19,688 nt of DNA from CBFGTJ01 sp965651815 (GTDB lineage Bacteria > Actinomycetota > Acidimicrobiia > Acidimicrobiales > Microtrichaceae): the NCBI GenBank assembly GCA_965651815.1, contig CBFGTJ010000041.1, positions 1-19,688 on the forward strand. The letters run 5' to 3'. A model generated the notes under the pieces. The model had not been told where the DNA came from. It saw only the letters and a list, made by a program, of their open reading frames with translations, and did not search any database. The position numbers and the translations under genes are program-made. This document shows positions 1-7,451 of the stretch, piece after piece (the stretch's first letter is position 1; each line of letters opens with the position of its first letter).

Positions 1-40
1 CTTTGTCAAGGAAGCGGCCCACACCGTCGATGCAGAGCAG

Positions 41-1147
41 GTGCACCGCCAGGAACACCCGGACCCCGCCGCGCTCGCCCGACTCGACGGTGTGACCCAC
101 CGCTTCGGTGACGCGATCGCCCTGCGCGACCTCTCCTTCGCCGTCCCACCCGGGCAGATCACCGTGCTGCTGGGCCCCAACGGCGCCGGCAAGACGACGG
201 CGATCCGTGCGATCACCGGCGCGCTCGTGCCCACCTCGGGCGAGGTGCGCACCTTCGGGCTCGACCCGCACCGCGACGGCGACCGGGTCCGCCCACGCTG
301 CGGGGTCGTGTCCGCGAAGCCCGCCCTCTACGAACGCCTCTCCGGTCGCGACAACCTCGCCTACGCGGGTGAGCTGTACGGCGTGCGCGACGGCCTCGAC
401 GAGCGCATCGACGCCGCCGCGGAGCGCTTCGGCATCCGCGACGCGCTGGAGCAGCTGGTCGGCGGCTACTCCACCGGCATGAAGACGCGGCTCGCGCTCG
501 CCCGCTCGATCCTGCACGACCCGGAGCTGCTCCTGTTCGACGAACCGACCTCCGGCCTCGACCCCGAGTCCGCGCACGCGGTGCTGGAGCTGATCCGGGA
601 GATGACCCACGACGGCCGCACGGTGGTCATGTGCACCCACCTGCTCGCCGAGGCCGAGGGTCTGGCCGACCACATCGTGATGATGGAGGGTGGCACCGTG
701 CTGGTCGCGGGCTCCCCCGACGAGCTCACGCACCGCTACTGGCCCCACCCCGTGGTCCACCTCGACGCGGAGGACGGCCGCCTCCTGGACCGCATCGCGT
801 CCTGGGAGGGCGTCGTGGCGTACCGCCGCGACCCGTCCGGGGCCCGCCTCGAGCTCGACGACATCCGCCGGCTCCCGGACCTGGTCACCTCGCTGTGCGC
901 GGACGGCGCCCGCCTCACCCGCGTCGACCCGCACCAGCCCACGCTGGAGGACCTGTACTTCACGATCCGGCGCCAGGCGAGCGGTCGGGCTGGCCGCGAC
1001 GGGAGCCACGCGCTGGACCCGATCTCACCGAACGGCGTGCAGGTCCCGGTGCCGCCGACGGGGTCCGACCCGACCGCGTCGATGCCGAGGATCGACTGGC
1101 CCGAGCACGACGGCACGCCCGTGCCGGACGGGGGGAACCCACGATGA
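41..1147 (+). CDS. ABC-2 type transporter ATP-binding protein
   Basis: This is the cytoplasmic ATPase subunit of an ABC exporter; its substrate cannot be told from sequence. The Walker A motif GPNGAGKTT is at about residues 45-53. The signature is YSTGMK, a form common in ABC-2/drug-export ATPases. Walker B with the catalytic Glu and D-loop reads LLLFDEPTSGLD, followed by the switch His in CTHLLAEAE. A roughly 60-residue Pro/Asp-rich tail follows the nucleotide-binding domain. The stop overlaps the permease start (ATGA), so the two are translationally coupled. The GTG at 41 has no good ribosome binding site, and the frame stays open to the left edge of the window, so the true start may lie upstream. 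Bases 2-40 have poor third-position GC in this frame, which argues mildly for the start at 41. The family assignment is firm and the start is uncertain. Confidence 0.9.
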   Translation: MHRQEHPDPAALARLDGVTHRFGDAIALRDLSFAVPPGQITVLLGPNGAGKTTAIRAITGALVPTSGEVRTFGLDPHRDGDRVRPRCGVVSAKPALYERLSGRDNLAYAGELYGVRDGLDERIDAAAERFGIRDALEQLVGGYSTGMKTRLALARSILHDPELLLFDEPTSGLDPESAHAVLELIREMTHDGRTVVMCTHLLAEAEGLADHIVMMEGGTVLVAGSPDELTHRYWPHPVVHLDAEDGRLLDRIASWEGVVAYRRDPSGARLELDDIRRLPDLVTSLCADGARLTRVDPHQPTLEDLYFTIRRQASGRAGRDGSHALDPISPNGVQVPVPPTGSDPTASMPRIDWPEHDGTPVPDGGNPR

Positions 1148-2028
1148 CCGCGACCGCGAACGCCACCAGGGTCGGCCGCCACGGCCCCGCACCCGCGGAG
1201 CGGCGGCTGGACCGCCACCGCATGTGGGTCGTGACCCGGACCGAGCTGCGCCAGCTCCGCAAGTCACGCGACTACTGGATCCCGATGGTGCTGCTCGGCT
1301 CGATCTTCTTCCTGATCGTGCCGACGATCCTGCTGCTCATCATCACGCGGGTGGGGAGCATCCCGGCGGTCCAGCAGGTCTCGCAGACCCTCGAGATCCT
1401 CCCCGAGTCCGCGAGGTCGCAGATCCGCGGCGACGACCCGGCGACGAAGACGTCCTACGCGCTCGCCGTGTTCATGTTCGCCCCGATCGCCGTGGTGATC
1501 CCGCTGACGATCTCGACCGCGGTGGGCGCCGCGTCGCTGGTCGGCGAGCGCGAGCGCGGCACCGGCGAGTTCCTCGCCCACTCCCCCGCCTCGGTGCGCG
1601 AGATCTACCTCGGCAAGCTGATCGCCAGCCTCGTCCCCGGCTACGCGACGACGCTGGTCGGCTTCGGGGTGTACTCGCTCAGCGTGAACCTGATCGTCGG
1701 TCCCGACGTCGGGGGCTGGTTCTTCCCGACCGCCGAGTGGCTCGTGATGATGTTCTGGATCATCCCGCCGTTCCTGCTGCTGGCGCTGTCGCTGGTGCTG
1801 CGGCTCTCGGCGAGGGTCCGCTCGACCGCGGCGGCGCAGCAGGCCTCGGGCCTGATCACCCTGCCGCTGATCGGCATCGCCTACAGCCAGGCGACCGGCA
1901 CCCTGGCCGGAGCCGGCCCCGAAGCGGGATGGATCCTCGGGGCCGTGGTCTGGGTCGTCGCGTCGGTCAGCCTGCACCGCGGGGTGCGCTCGGTGACCCG
2001 CAACCGCCTGCTGGGCGTCACCCAGTAG
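1144..2028 (+). CDS. ABC-2 type transporter permease
   Basis: This 294-aa integral membrane protein is the partner of the preceding ATPase. About six hydrophobic segments are visible, at roughly residues 42-67, 98-126, 157-183, 198-221, 236-254 and 259-277. Between segments two and three lies the conserved ABC-2 cytoplasmic element GERERGTGEFLAHSPAS followed by IYLGK, resembling NatB and other ABC-2 membrane domains. The ATG at 1144 overlaps the ATPase stop by 4 nt, and a G-rich run just upstream can act as the ribosome binding site. A longer open frame extends upstream, but it is a shadow inside the ATPase gene. The gene ends 21 nt before the convergent yebC stop. The exported substrate is unknown. 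Confidence 0.9.
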   Translation: MTATANATRVGRHGPAPAERRLDRHRMWVVTRTELRQLRKSRDYWIPMVLLGSIFFLIVPTILLLIITRVGSIPAVQQVSQTLEILPESARSQIRGDDPATKTSYALAVFMFAPIAVVIPLTISTAVGAASLVGERERGTGEFLAHSPASVREIYLGKLIASLVPGYATTLVGFGVYSLSVNLIVGPDVGGWFFPTAEWLVMMFWIIPPFLLLALSLVLRLSARVRSTAAAQQASGLITLPLIGIAYSQATGTLAGAGPEAGWILGAVVWVVASVSLHRGVRSVTRNRLLGVTQ

Positions 2029-2049
2029 CGGCCACCCGGCAGCCGTCCG

Positions 2050-2805
2050 TCACCCGGCGGCTTCCAGCGCCTCGAGGACCTCGTCGGAGGCGTCGAAGTT
2101 CGAGTAGACGTCCTGCACGTCGTCGTGGTCGTCCAGGGCGTCGATCAGCCGGAGGACCGGCTTGACCTCCTCGACGCTCGTCAGCGGCACGGTCGAGGTC
2201 GGCAGCATCGTCAGGTCCGACGACTCGACCTCGATGCCGGCCTCCTCGATGGCGTGGCGGACCGCGGCGGTGGACGACGGCTCGCACACGACGGTCCAGC
2301 CCCCGCCCTCCTCACGGATGTCCTCGGCGCCCGCGTCGAGCGCGACGAGCATGAGGTCGTCCTCGGGCACCGAGCCGGGCACGCGGACGATGCCCTTGCG
2401 CTCGAACTGCCAGGCGACCGATCCCGGCTCGGCCATCGACCCGCCGAGCTTCGAGAACAGCGCTCGCATCTCCGGCCCGGTCCGGTTGCGGTTGTCGGTC
2501 AGCGCCTCCACGAACACGGCGACCCCGTTGGGCGCGTAGCCCTCGTAGGTGACCTCCTCGTAGGTGACGCCCTCGAGCTCCCCGGTGCCCCGCTTGACCG
2601 CGCGCTCGATCGTGTCGAGCGGCACCGAGGCGTCACGGGCCTTCTGGAACATCGTCCGAAGGGTCGGGTTGGCGTCGAGGTCGCCCCCGCCGTTGCGCGC
2701 GGCCACCTCGACCTGGCGGATCAGCTTGGCGAAGAGCTTGCCGCGCTTCGCGTCCGCTGCGCCCTTCTTGTGCTTGATCGTCGACCACTTGGAATGGCCC
2801 GCCAT
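2050..2805 (-). CDS. yebC: YebC/TACO1-family regulatory protein
   Basis: This 251-aa protein is normal length for the YebC/PmpR/TACO1 family. Members act as DNA-binding regulators in some bacteria; others help ribosomes translate difficult stretches such as polyproline. The N-terminus MAGHSKWSTIKHKK, the internal RNRT and KLGGSMAEPGSVAWQF motifs, and the acidic C-terminal region with DVYSNFD are diagnostic. The start is fixed by the conserved MAGHSKW beginning and by an AGGAGG ribosome binding site 7 nt upstream. The gene follows pdxT by 14 nt and is probably the last gene of the pdxS-pdxT-yebC unit, as in mycobacteria. The ruvC gene that often follows yebC is absent; instead the ABC permease converges on it. 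Confidence 0.96.
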   Translation of the reverse strand: MAGHSKWSTIKHKKGAADAKRGKLFAKLIRQVEVAARNGGGDLDANPTLRTMFQKARDASVPLDTIERAVKRGTGELEGVTYEEVTYEGYAPNGVAVFVEALTDNRNRTGPEMRALFSKLGGSMAEPGSVAWQFERKGIVRVPGSVPEDDLMLVALDAGAEDIREEGGGWTVVCEPSSTAAVRHAIEEAGIEVESSDLTMLPTSTVPLTSVEEVKPVLRLIDALDDHDDVQDVYSNFDASDEVLEALEAAG

Positions 2806-2812
2806 GTGTCTC

Positions 2813-2818
2813 CCTCCT
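2813..2818 (-). promoter_or_regulatory. Ribosome binding site of yebC
   Basis: On the minus strand this reads AGGAGG, 7 nt before the ATG at 2805. It selects the MAGHSKW start over longer in-frame openings that run back into pdxT. Confidence 0.8.
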
Positions 2819-2819
2819 G

Positions 2820-3398
2820 TCAGACCCGGACGTCCACGCCCAGGAAGTGCTCGTGCAGGCGCACGTCGTCGGCCAGCTCGGGGTGGAAGGTCGAGACCAT
2901 GATCGCGCCCTGCCGGGCCAGCACCGGACGCCCCTCCAGCCGGGCGAGCACCTCGACGCCCGCGCCGACCTCCTCGAGCAGCGGGGCGCGGATGCACACG
3001 GCACGGAACGGCGGCGGCCCCAGCACCGGGACCTCGAGCTGCGCGGTGAACGACTCGACCTGGCGCCCGTAGCCGTTGCGCCGGGTGGTGATGTCGATGG
3101 CCCCGAGGCAGCGCTGGTCGGGCCGCCCGTCGAGGATGCGCGACCCGAGCAGGATGGCGCCCGCGCAGGTGCCGAGCACCGGCAGCCCGCTGCGCACGAG
3201 CTCCGCGAGCGGCTCGATCAGCCCGGTGCGCTCGGCGAGCATCGTGATCGTGGTCGACTCCCCGCCGGGGATCACCAGTCGGTCGAGGCCGTCCAGGTGC
3301 TCGGGCCGCCGGACCTGCACGGTCGGCTCGCCGAGCGATCGGAGGACCTGCTCGTGGAGCGCGAACGCGCCCTGCAGCGCCAGGACCCCGGTGGTCAC
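2820..3398 (-). CDS. pdxT: Pyridoxal 5'-phosphate synthase glutaminase subunit
   Basis: This is the class I glutamine amidotransferase that hydrolyses glutamine and channels ammonia to PdxS for vitamin B6 (PLP) synthesis. It has 192 aa, as expected. The sequence begins GVLALQGAF. It carries the PGGEST oxyanion-region motif (about 44-49), the nucleophile Cys78 in GTCAGAILL, the RNGYGRQVESF motif (about 107-117), and the His172/Glu174 pair in TFHPEL. The triad is therefore complete. The start is GTG at 3398, matching the normal N-terminus. The gene lies 40 nt downstream of pdxS and 14 nt upstream of yebC. Mycobacteria carry a thioesterase gene between pdxS and pdxT; it is absent here. Confidence 0.96.
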   Translation of the reverse strand: MTTGVLALQGAFALHEQVLRSLGEPTVQVRRPEHLDGLDRLVIPGGESTTITMLAERTGLIEPLAELVRSGLPVLGTCAGAILLGSRILDGRPDQRCLGAIDITTRRNGYGRQVESFTAQLEVPVLGPPPFRAVCIRAPLLEEVGAGVEVLARLEGRPVLARQGAIMVSTFHPELADDVRLHEHFLGVDVRV

Positions 3399-3438
3399 CT
3401 GCCGCGCCGTCCTCGGCGGCGACGATCGGACGTCGGGC

Positions 3439-4362
3439 TCACCAACCGCGGTCCGAGAGCTTGACGTCGAGGTCGTCCATGCCGATTCCGGTCATCGGCG
3501 TGCCGAGGCCTCGGCTGACCTTCGCGAGGATCTCGGGGTCGCGGTAGTTGGTCGTCGCCTCGACGATCGCCTTCGCCCGGGGGCCCGGGTCGGCGGACTT
3601 GAAGATCCCCGACCCGACGAACACGGCCTCGGCGCCGAGCTGCATGGCGAGGGCGGCGTCGGCCGGCGTGGCGATGCCCCCGGCGCAGAACAGCGGCACG
3701 GGCAGCCAACCGGTGCGGGCGACCTCCTGCACGAGCGGCAGCGGCGCCTGGAGGCGCTTCGCCCAGTCGAACAGCTCGGCGGGGTCGGCCTGGGTGAGCT
3801 TGCGGATGTCGCCGGTGATCGCCCGCAGGTGCCGGACCGCCTCGACGATGTTGCCGGTGCCCGCCTCACCCTTGGAGCGGATCATGCAGGCGCCCTCGGC
3901 GATGCGGCGCAGCGCCTCGCCGAGGTTGGTGGCGCCGCACACGAACGGCACGGTGAAGGCCCACTTGTCGATGTGGTGCGCCTCGTCCGCCGGGGTCAGC
4001 ACCTCGGACTCGTCGACGTAGTCCACGCCGAGCGCCTGGAGGATCTGGGCCTCGACGAAGTGCCCGATGCGGACCTTCGCCATCACCGGGATCGTGACCG
4101 CGGCCTGGATGCCCTCGATCATCTCCGGGTCGGACATGCGGGCGACGCCGCCGTCGGCACGGATGTCGGCCGGGACGCGCTCGAGCGCCATGACGGCGCA
4201 CGCGCCGGCGTCCTCCGCGATGCGTGCCTGCTCGGGGGTGACGACGTCCATGATCACGCCGCCCTTGAGCATCTCCGCGAGGCCCCGCTTGACGAGCGGC
4301 GTGCCGGTCTCGTGGACGGGGTCGGCCCCGTTCGCGGGCTGGGTGGTCGGCGACTCAGGCAT
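3439..4362 (-). CDS. pdxS: Pyridoxal 5'-phosphate synthase lyase subunit
   Basis: PdxS condenses ribose 5-phosphate, glyceraldehyde 3-phosphate and ammonia from PdxT into pyridoxal 5'-phosphate, as a (beta/alpha)8 barrel that forms a dodecamer. The protein has 307 aa. The catalytic positions are all present: Asp39 in VIMDV, Lys96 in VMAKVRIGH and Lys164 in RSKGEAGTG. They correspond to D24, K81 and K149 of the Bacillus subtilis enzyme with a constant offset of 15, so the N-terminus carries about 15 extra non-conserved residues. The phosphate loop FVGSGIFKS is also present. The ATG at 4362 is preceded by TACACT at 6 nt and no Shine-Dalgarno sequence, suggesting a leaderless transcript. pdxT follows 40 nt downstream. 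Confidence 0.97.
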   Translation of the reverse strand: MPESPTTQPANGADPVHETGTPLVKRGLAEMLKGGVIMDVVTPEQARIAEDAGACAVMALERVPADIRADGGVARMSDPEMIEGIQAAVTIPVMAKVRIGHFVEAQILQALGVDYVDESEVLTPADEAHHIDKWAFTVPFVCGATNLGEALRRIAEGACMIRSKGEAGTGNIVEAVRHLRAITGDIRKLTQADPAELFDWAKRLQAPLPLVQEVARTGWLPVPLFCAGGIATPADAALAMQLGAEAVFVGSGIFKSADPGPRAKAIVEATTNYRDPEILAKVSRGLGTPMTGIGMDDLDVKLSDRGW

Positions 4363-4368
4363 GGCAGA

Positions 4369-4398
4369 AGTGTACTTGCGGCGGAGGTCCCGCCCGAA
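4369..4398 (-). promoter_or_regulatory. Candidate leaderless promoter of pdxS
   Basis: Reading the minus strand, TTCGGG (4398-4393) is followed after 18 nt by TACACT (4374-4369). The ATG of pdxS begins 6 nt after the TANNNT box, about where transcription would start. No Shine-Dalgarno sequence lies between. Inferred from spacing and motif only. Confidence 0.45.
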
Positions 4399-4409
4399 GC
4401 GGGGTTCGG
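4394..4409 (-). terminator. Weak hairpin between the DUF3048 gene and pdxS
   Basis: CCGAA and TTCGG arms (5 bp, 6-nt loop) lie just past the stop of the DUF3048 gene. There is no T-run after the stem, so it may only attenuate read-through, and it overlaps the putative -35 of pdxS. Confidence 0.25.
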
Positions 4410-4416
4410 AGCACCA

Positions 4417-5529
4417 TCAGGCGTCGCGCAGGCCGGCGGCGGCCTCGGCGGTGAGGAGCTCCGGCGCGGACCCCACCGCGGGCATGGCGACCCAGGTGGT
4501 GCCGGGGGTCAGGAGCACCGGCGAACCGTCCGGCCTGGTGAGCGTCCAGGGCTGCGTGCGCTCGTGGCGCTCCCAACGCCCCTCGACCAGGCGACCCGCG
4601 GTGTAGATCCACGCACGGCCCTCTCCGAGCGAGATCGCCTCCGGTGAGCGGGGATCGGCCGCGGAGCGGCCGTAGCTGGTCTCGAGCACGACGACGTTGG
4701 CGGGCGCCACCTGCTCGCCGGCCCGGTCCCCCTCCGGCGCCGCGTGGAGGGGTTCGCCCCCGGACCAGCGCAGCCAACCGGCCCGCTCCTCGTCCCAGAC
4801 GTACTCCGAGCGCGACAGCCCGACCCCGATGCTGACCCCGGGCACCGGTTCGCCCTCGGGGAGCTCGTCCTCGTCCCGATAGGTGAACAGTGGCGTGGGC
4901 ACCACCGCGGGCTCGTCGGCCGCGGCGAACGCCTGGCGTGCGTCGAGCACGAGGTTGTGCGGGGCGCGCCGCAGGTCGACCCGCCGGTACGCCCCCCGCA
5001 GCCGGTCGACGGAGACGTCCTGGATCCAGTCCAGGGAGCGCATGATCGAGGTCGTCGCCGGGTTCGCACCCGACCAGGCGGTGAGCGGACGGCCGAACAT
5101 GGCGAGGAGGTCGGGGTCGCTCGTGCGTGCGGAGCGCACCGGCCCGACGTCGCCGACGTCCTGTGAGTGGTACACGGCCAGGAACCGGCTGATGCCCTCG
5201 ACCTGCAGCTCCAGGACCACGTCGGCATCGGCGAGGCCCCACTGCGACACGGCGTTGGGGTGGTTGTCGACCTTCACCGCGAGGGCGGGGCGCTCGAGCA
5301 GCGAGGCCCGGTCCTCCGGCACGCGCAGCCCCGTCAACGGGGCCACCGGCCCGGTGGGTGGTTGCGTGGTCGTCGTGACCGTCGTGGTCGTCGACGTGGG
5401 CGCGGGCTCCGGCTCCTCGTCACCGCGGAGCAGCACGAACGCGAGCACGGCACCGAGCGCGACCGCTGCGACGGCGACGCCGATGACGATCGCCTTGCGG
5501 CGGGAGCCGCCGCCTTCCGGCTCGGTCAC
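4417..5529 (-). CDS. DUF3048 (YerB-like) membrane-anchored extracytoplasmic protein
   Basis: The 370-aa protein has a short charged cytoplasmic N-terminus and one membrane segment (about residues 12-34). A Thr/Pro-rich linker (about 40-62) follows, then a large outside domain. That domain opens with PLTGL, then RPALAVKVDNHPNA, LQVEGISRFLAVYHS and VGPVRSARTSD, the signature run of DUF3048 proteins such as Bacillus YerB. The family's biochemical role is not known to me. There is no lipobox Cys, so it is anchored by the uncleaved helix. The start is GTG at 5529, which overlaps the upstream gene's stop as GTGA; the two are almost certainly co-translated. pdxS follows 54 nt downstream with its own likely promoter. 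Confidence 0.88.
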   Translation of the reverse strand: MTEPEGGGSRRKAIVIGVAVAAVALGAVLAFVLLRGDEEPEPAPTSTTTTVTTTTQPPTGPVAPLTGLRVPEDRASLLERPALAVKVDNHPNAVSQWGLADADVVLELQVEGISRFLAVYHSQDVGDVGPVRSARTSDPDLLAMFGRPLTAWSGANPATTSIMRSLDWIQDVSVDRLRGAYRRVDLRRAPHNLVLDARQAFAAADEPAVVPTPLFTYRDEDELPEGEPVPGVSIGVGLSRSEYVWDEERAGWLRWSGGEPLHAAPEGDRAGEQVAPANVVVLETSYGRSAADPRSPEAISLGEGRAWIYTAGRLVEGRWERHERTQPWTLTRPDGSPVLLTPGTTWVAMPAVGSAPELLTAEAAAGLRDA

Positions 5530-6299
5530 AGCTCCTCGAGCACCGCGATCCGCAACGGCAACGGCTGGGGCGTCGCGCTGCCCAGCTCACCGCCCGGTCC
5601 CCCGGCGGGATCCGCCAGCCAGAGGGGCGCGGAGGCCGTGGTCGCCGCCGGCACCTCCGTGCCGCGGTCGTCCATCGTCGCCAGCGCACGGATGAGGCCC
5701 GGCGGGTACTTCGTGAAGCCGACGGCGTCGAGGTCCGAGCGGACCGACGCCTGGTCGCCGAACGCGTCGTCGAGCAGCCGCGCCGCGAACGCGGCGGGCA
5801 GCGGCAGCGCCAGCACCGTCGTCGCGTAGCGCGCCGCTCCGCTGCGCACGCGTGCCGCGAGGTTGGCGAGCACGCCCTCGAGCTCGACCCGGCCGAGGGA
5901 GTCGACCAGGCCCCGGGTCACCACGAAGGTGGCACCGCGACCATCGGCCGCGGCCAGGGCGTTGAGCGACTCGTCCGGGAGGAGGCGCAGGGCTGGTGGC
6001 TCGATGCCGGCGACGATGCAGGTGCCCTCGAGCAGGTTCTCCAGGCGCGGCTCGGTGCCGGCGGCGACGGGTCGGGCCGGGAGCGGCGCGAGGACCCGGT
6101 CGGCGGCCGAGGACGCCCTGGTCCACACCAGCGCCGCCCAGCCGCCGGCGAGCACCACGGCGACGGCCACGCCGACCAGCGGGTGCACCAGTACGAGCAC
6201 GAGGACCCCCACCAGGAGGGCGGGGACCAACCCGGCGAGCATGAGGGCCCGCACGAGCGCGTCCGTCGCGTCGTCGAAGGCACGTGGGGGGTGTGACAT
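5526..6299 (-). CDS. M48/HtpX-like membrane protein lacking the zinc site (putative pseudoprotease)
   Basis: This 257-aa protein has two adjacent membrane segments (about residues 15-38 and 41-60) and then a soluble domain. The order of elements matches HtpX/M48 peptidases: NALAAADGRGATFVVTRGL, then VELEGVLA, then a hydrophobic stretch, then AVGFTKYPPGLIRAL. In active enzymes ELEGVLA runs straight into HExxH; here positions 146-150 are N-L-A-A-R, so both His ligands and the catalytic Glu are gone. The downstream Glu ligand also seems to be missing (about residue 185). The family match is my own pattern recognition. I chose the ATG at 6299; a TTG at 6308 is also in frame. TAGCGT lies 8 nt upstream of the ATG and overlaps the stop of pimA. 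The stop overlaps the DUF3048 gene start by 4 nt, so the products probably work together. Confidence 0.75.
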   Translation of the reverse strand: MSHPPRAFDDATDALVRALMLAGLVPALLVGVLVLVLVHPLVGVAVAVVLAGGWAALVWTRASSAADRVLAPLPARPVAAGTEPRLENLLEGTCIVAGIEPPALRLLPDESLNALAAADGRGATFVVTRGLVDSLGRVELEGVLANLAARVRSGAARYATTVLALPLPAAFAARLLDDAFGDQASVRSDLDAVGFTKYPPGLIRALATMDDRGTEVPAATTASAPLWLADPAGGPGGELGSATPQPLPLRIAVLEEL

Positions 6300-6307
6300 C
6301 GTGGCCA

Positions 6308-6313
6308 ACGCTA
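6308..6313 (-). promoter_or_regulatory. TAGCGT -10-like box before the M48-like gene, overlapping the pimA stop
   Basis: On the minus strand TAGCGT begins with the TAG stop of pimA and ends 8 nt before the ATG at 6299. The same hexamer lies 7 nt before thrS. No Shine-Dalgarno sequence is present, so a leaderless or near-leaderless start is plausible. No convincing -35 is seen. Confidence 0.35.
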
Positions 6314-7417
6314 CCCGCTGGCAGCCGCGACCCCGGGGCTCACCAGCGCGCCGTAGATCTCGAGGTAGCGGTCACAGAGCAGCTCGAGGTCGAACTCTGC
6401 CGCCCGGCACTCGCCGGCGGCGCGCAGCCGCTCCGCCTCGGCCGGGTCGTCGAGGACGCGGCGCAGCGCGGCGGCGAGCGCGTCGGCGTCCCCGGGCTCG
6501 ACCAGCGATGCCGCCGCAGGGGTGCCCTCGCCGCCGGGGCGGGCGACCTTGGCGTAGCCGGGGATGGAGCTGGCCACCACCGGGGTGCCCGCCGCCATCG
6601 CCTCGAGCAGGATCACACCGAAGGATTCACCGCCCAGCGACGGCGCGCAGAACACGCTCGCCGCGGCGAGGCGCCGGTCCCGCTCGTCGTCGTCGATGCG
6701 GCCGAGCCACTCGATCCGATCGTCGCGGTACCGCTCCCGGAGCCGGGCGGTGTCGGGGCCCTCCCCCGCGACCCACACCGCGACGTCCTCGGGCAGCTGC
6801 GGCACGGCCGACAGGAGCACCTCGAGGCCCTTGCGCGGCTCGTGCCGCCCGAGGAACAGGATCGAGCGCCGGTCGGTCGGCCACGGCTCCGCCTCGCGGA
6901 ACCGCTGCACCTCGATGCCGTTGAACAGCACCAGGAACTCACCGCCCACCGCGTCGCCCGCGAGGGCGAGCGCGTCGTCGGACACCGCGACGCGCACGTC
7001 GAGGCGGTGCCCCAACCACTGCACCAGTGGGGCGAGCACCTGGTACGCGGGCTGGGATCCCGCGGCGTGGAACGTGCCCACCAGCGGCGCCGGCTTCAGC
7101 AGCGCCGCGGTGAGCGTCGGCCCCGGCACGAACGGCTCGTGCAGGTGCACGACGTCGAAGCTCTCGTCCCACAGGGCGCGGATCGTGCGCAGCTGTGCGG
7201 GCAGGTCGGGGGCGATCGGTGCGATCGAGCCGTTGGTCGCGGTGGGCACGCTGTTGCCCAGCGGGGTCACGAACAGCTCGGGCGGCGGGCCGTCGCAGGG
7301 GGCGAGCACCCGTGCCTCGTGGCCGCGGCGCCGCAGGGCCCGGGCGAGCGCGAGGACCTGGCCCTGGACCCCACCCGGGATGCTGAGGCTGTAGGGGCAG
7401 ACCAGTCCGATGCGCAC
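6311..7417 (-). CDS. pimA: Phosphatidylinositol alpha-mannosyltransferase (GT4)
   Basis: PimA transfers mannose from GDP-mannose to the inositol of phosphatidylinositol on the inner face of the membrane, the first committed step to PIMs. The 368-aa protein has the GT-B layout. The N-terminal MRIGLVCPYS and PGGVQGQV loops come first, then VHLHEPFVPG and His118 in TFHAAG, which has the same number as the key His in the mycobacterial enzyme. The donor-site FLGRHEPRKG motif (Arg191, Lys196) and the E-x7-E motif Glu264-Glu272 in ESFGVILLE follow. The start is GTG at 7417, 34 nt after the patA stop. Position after pgsA and patA strongly supports PimA over another GT4 enzyme. The substrate is inferred from context. 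Confidence 0.9.
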   Translation of the reverse strand: MRIGLVCPYSLSIPGGVQGQVLALARALRRRGHEARVLAPCDGPPPELFVTPLGNSVPTATNGSIAPIAPDLPAQLRTIRALWDESFDVVHLHEPFVPGPTLTAALLKPAPLVGTFHAAGSQPAYQVLAPLVQWLGHRLDVRVAVSDDALALAGDAVGGEFLVLFNGIEVQRFREAEPWPTDRRSILFLGRHEPRKGLEVLLSAVPQLPEDVAVWVAGEGPDTARLRERYRDDRIEWLGRIDDDERDRRLAAASVFCAPSLGGESFGVILLEAMAAGTPVVASSIPGYAKVARPGGEGTPAAASLVEPGDADALAAALRRVLDDPAEAERLRAAGECRAAEFDLELLCDRYLEIYGALVSPGVAAASG

Positions 7418-7451
7418 GGTCGCAGACTACGTGGGTCCGGGCAGGGGGCGA

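Noticed and set aside
1..60. A possible divergent gene start on the minus strand, reading VFLAVHLLCIDGVGRFLDK toward the left edge
   Set aside because: It has good third-position GC and looks protein-like, but fewer than 20 residues are visible and it overlaps the frame of the ABC ATPase, so it cannot be supported from this window.
6300..6308. TTG at 6308 as the start of the M48-like gene
   Set aside because: The ATG at 6299 is three codons downstream and a stronger start codon; no ribosome binding site favours the TTG.
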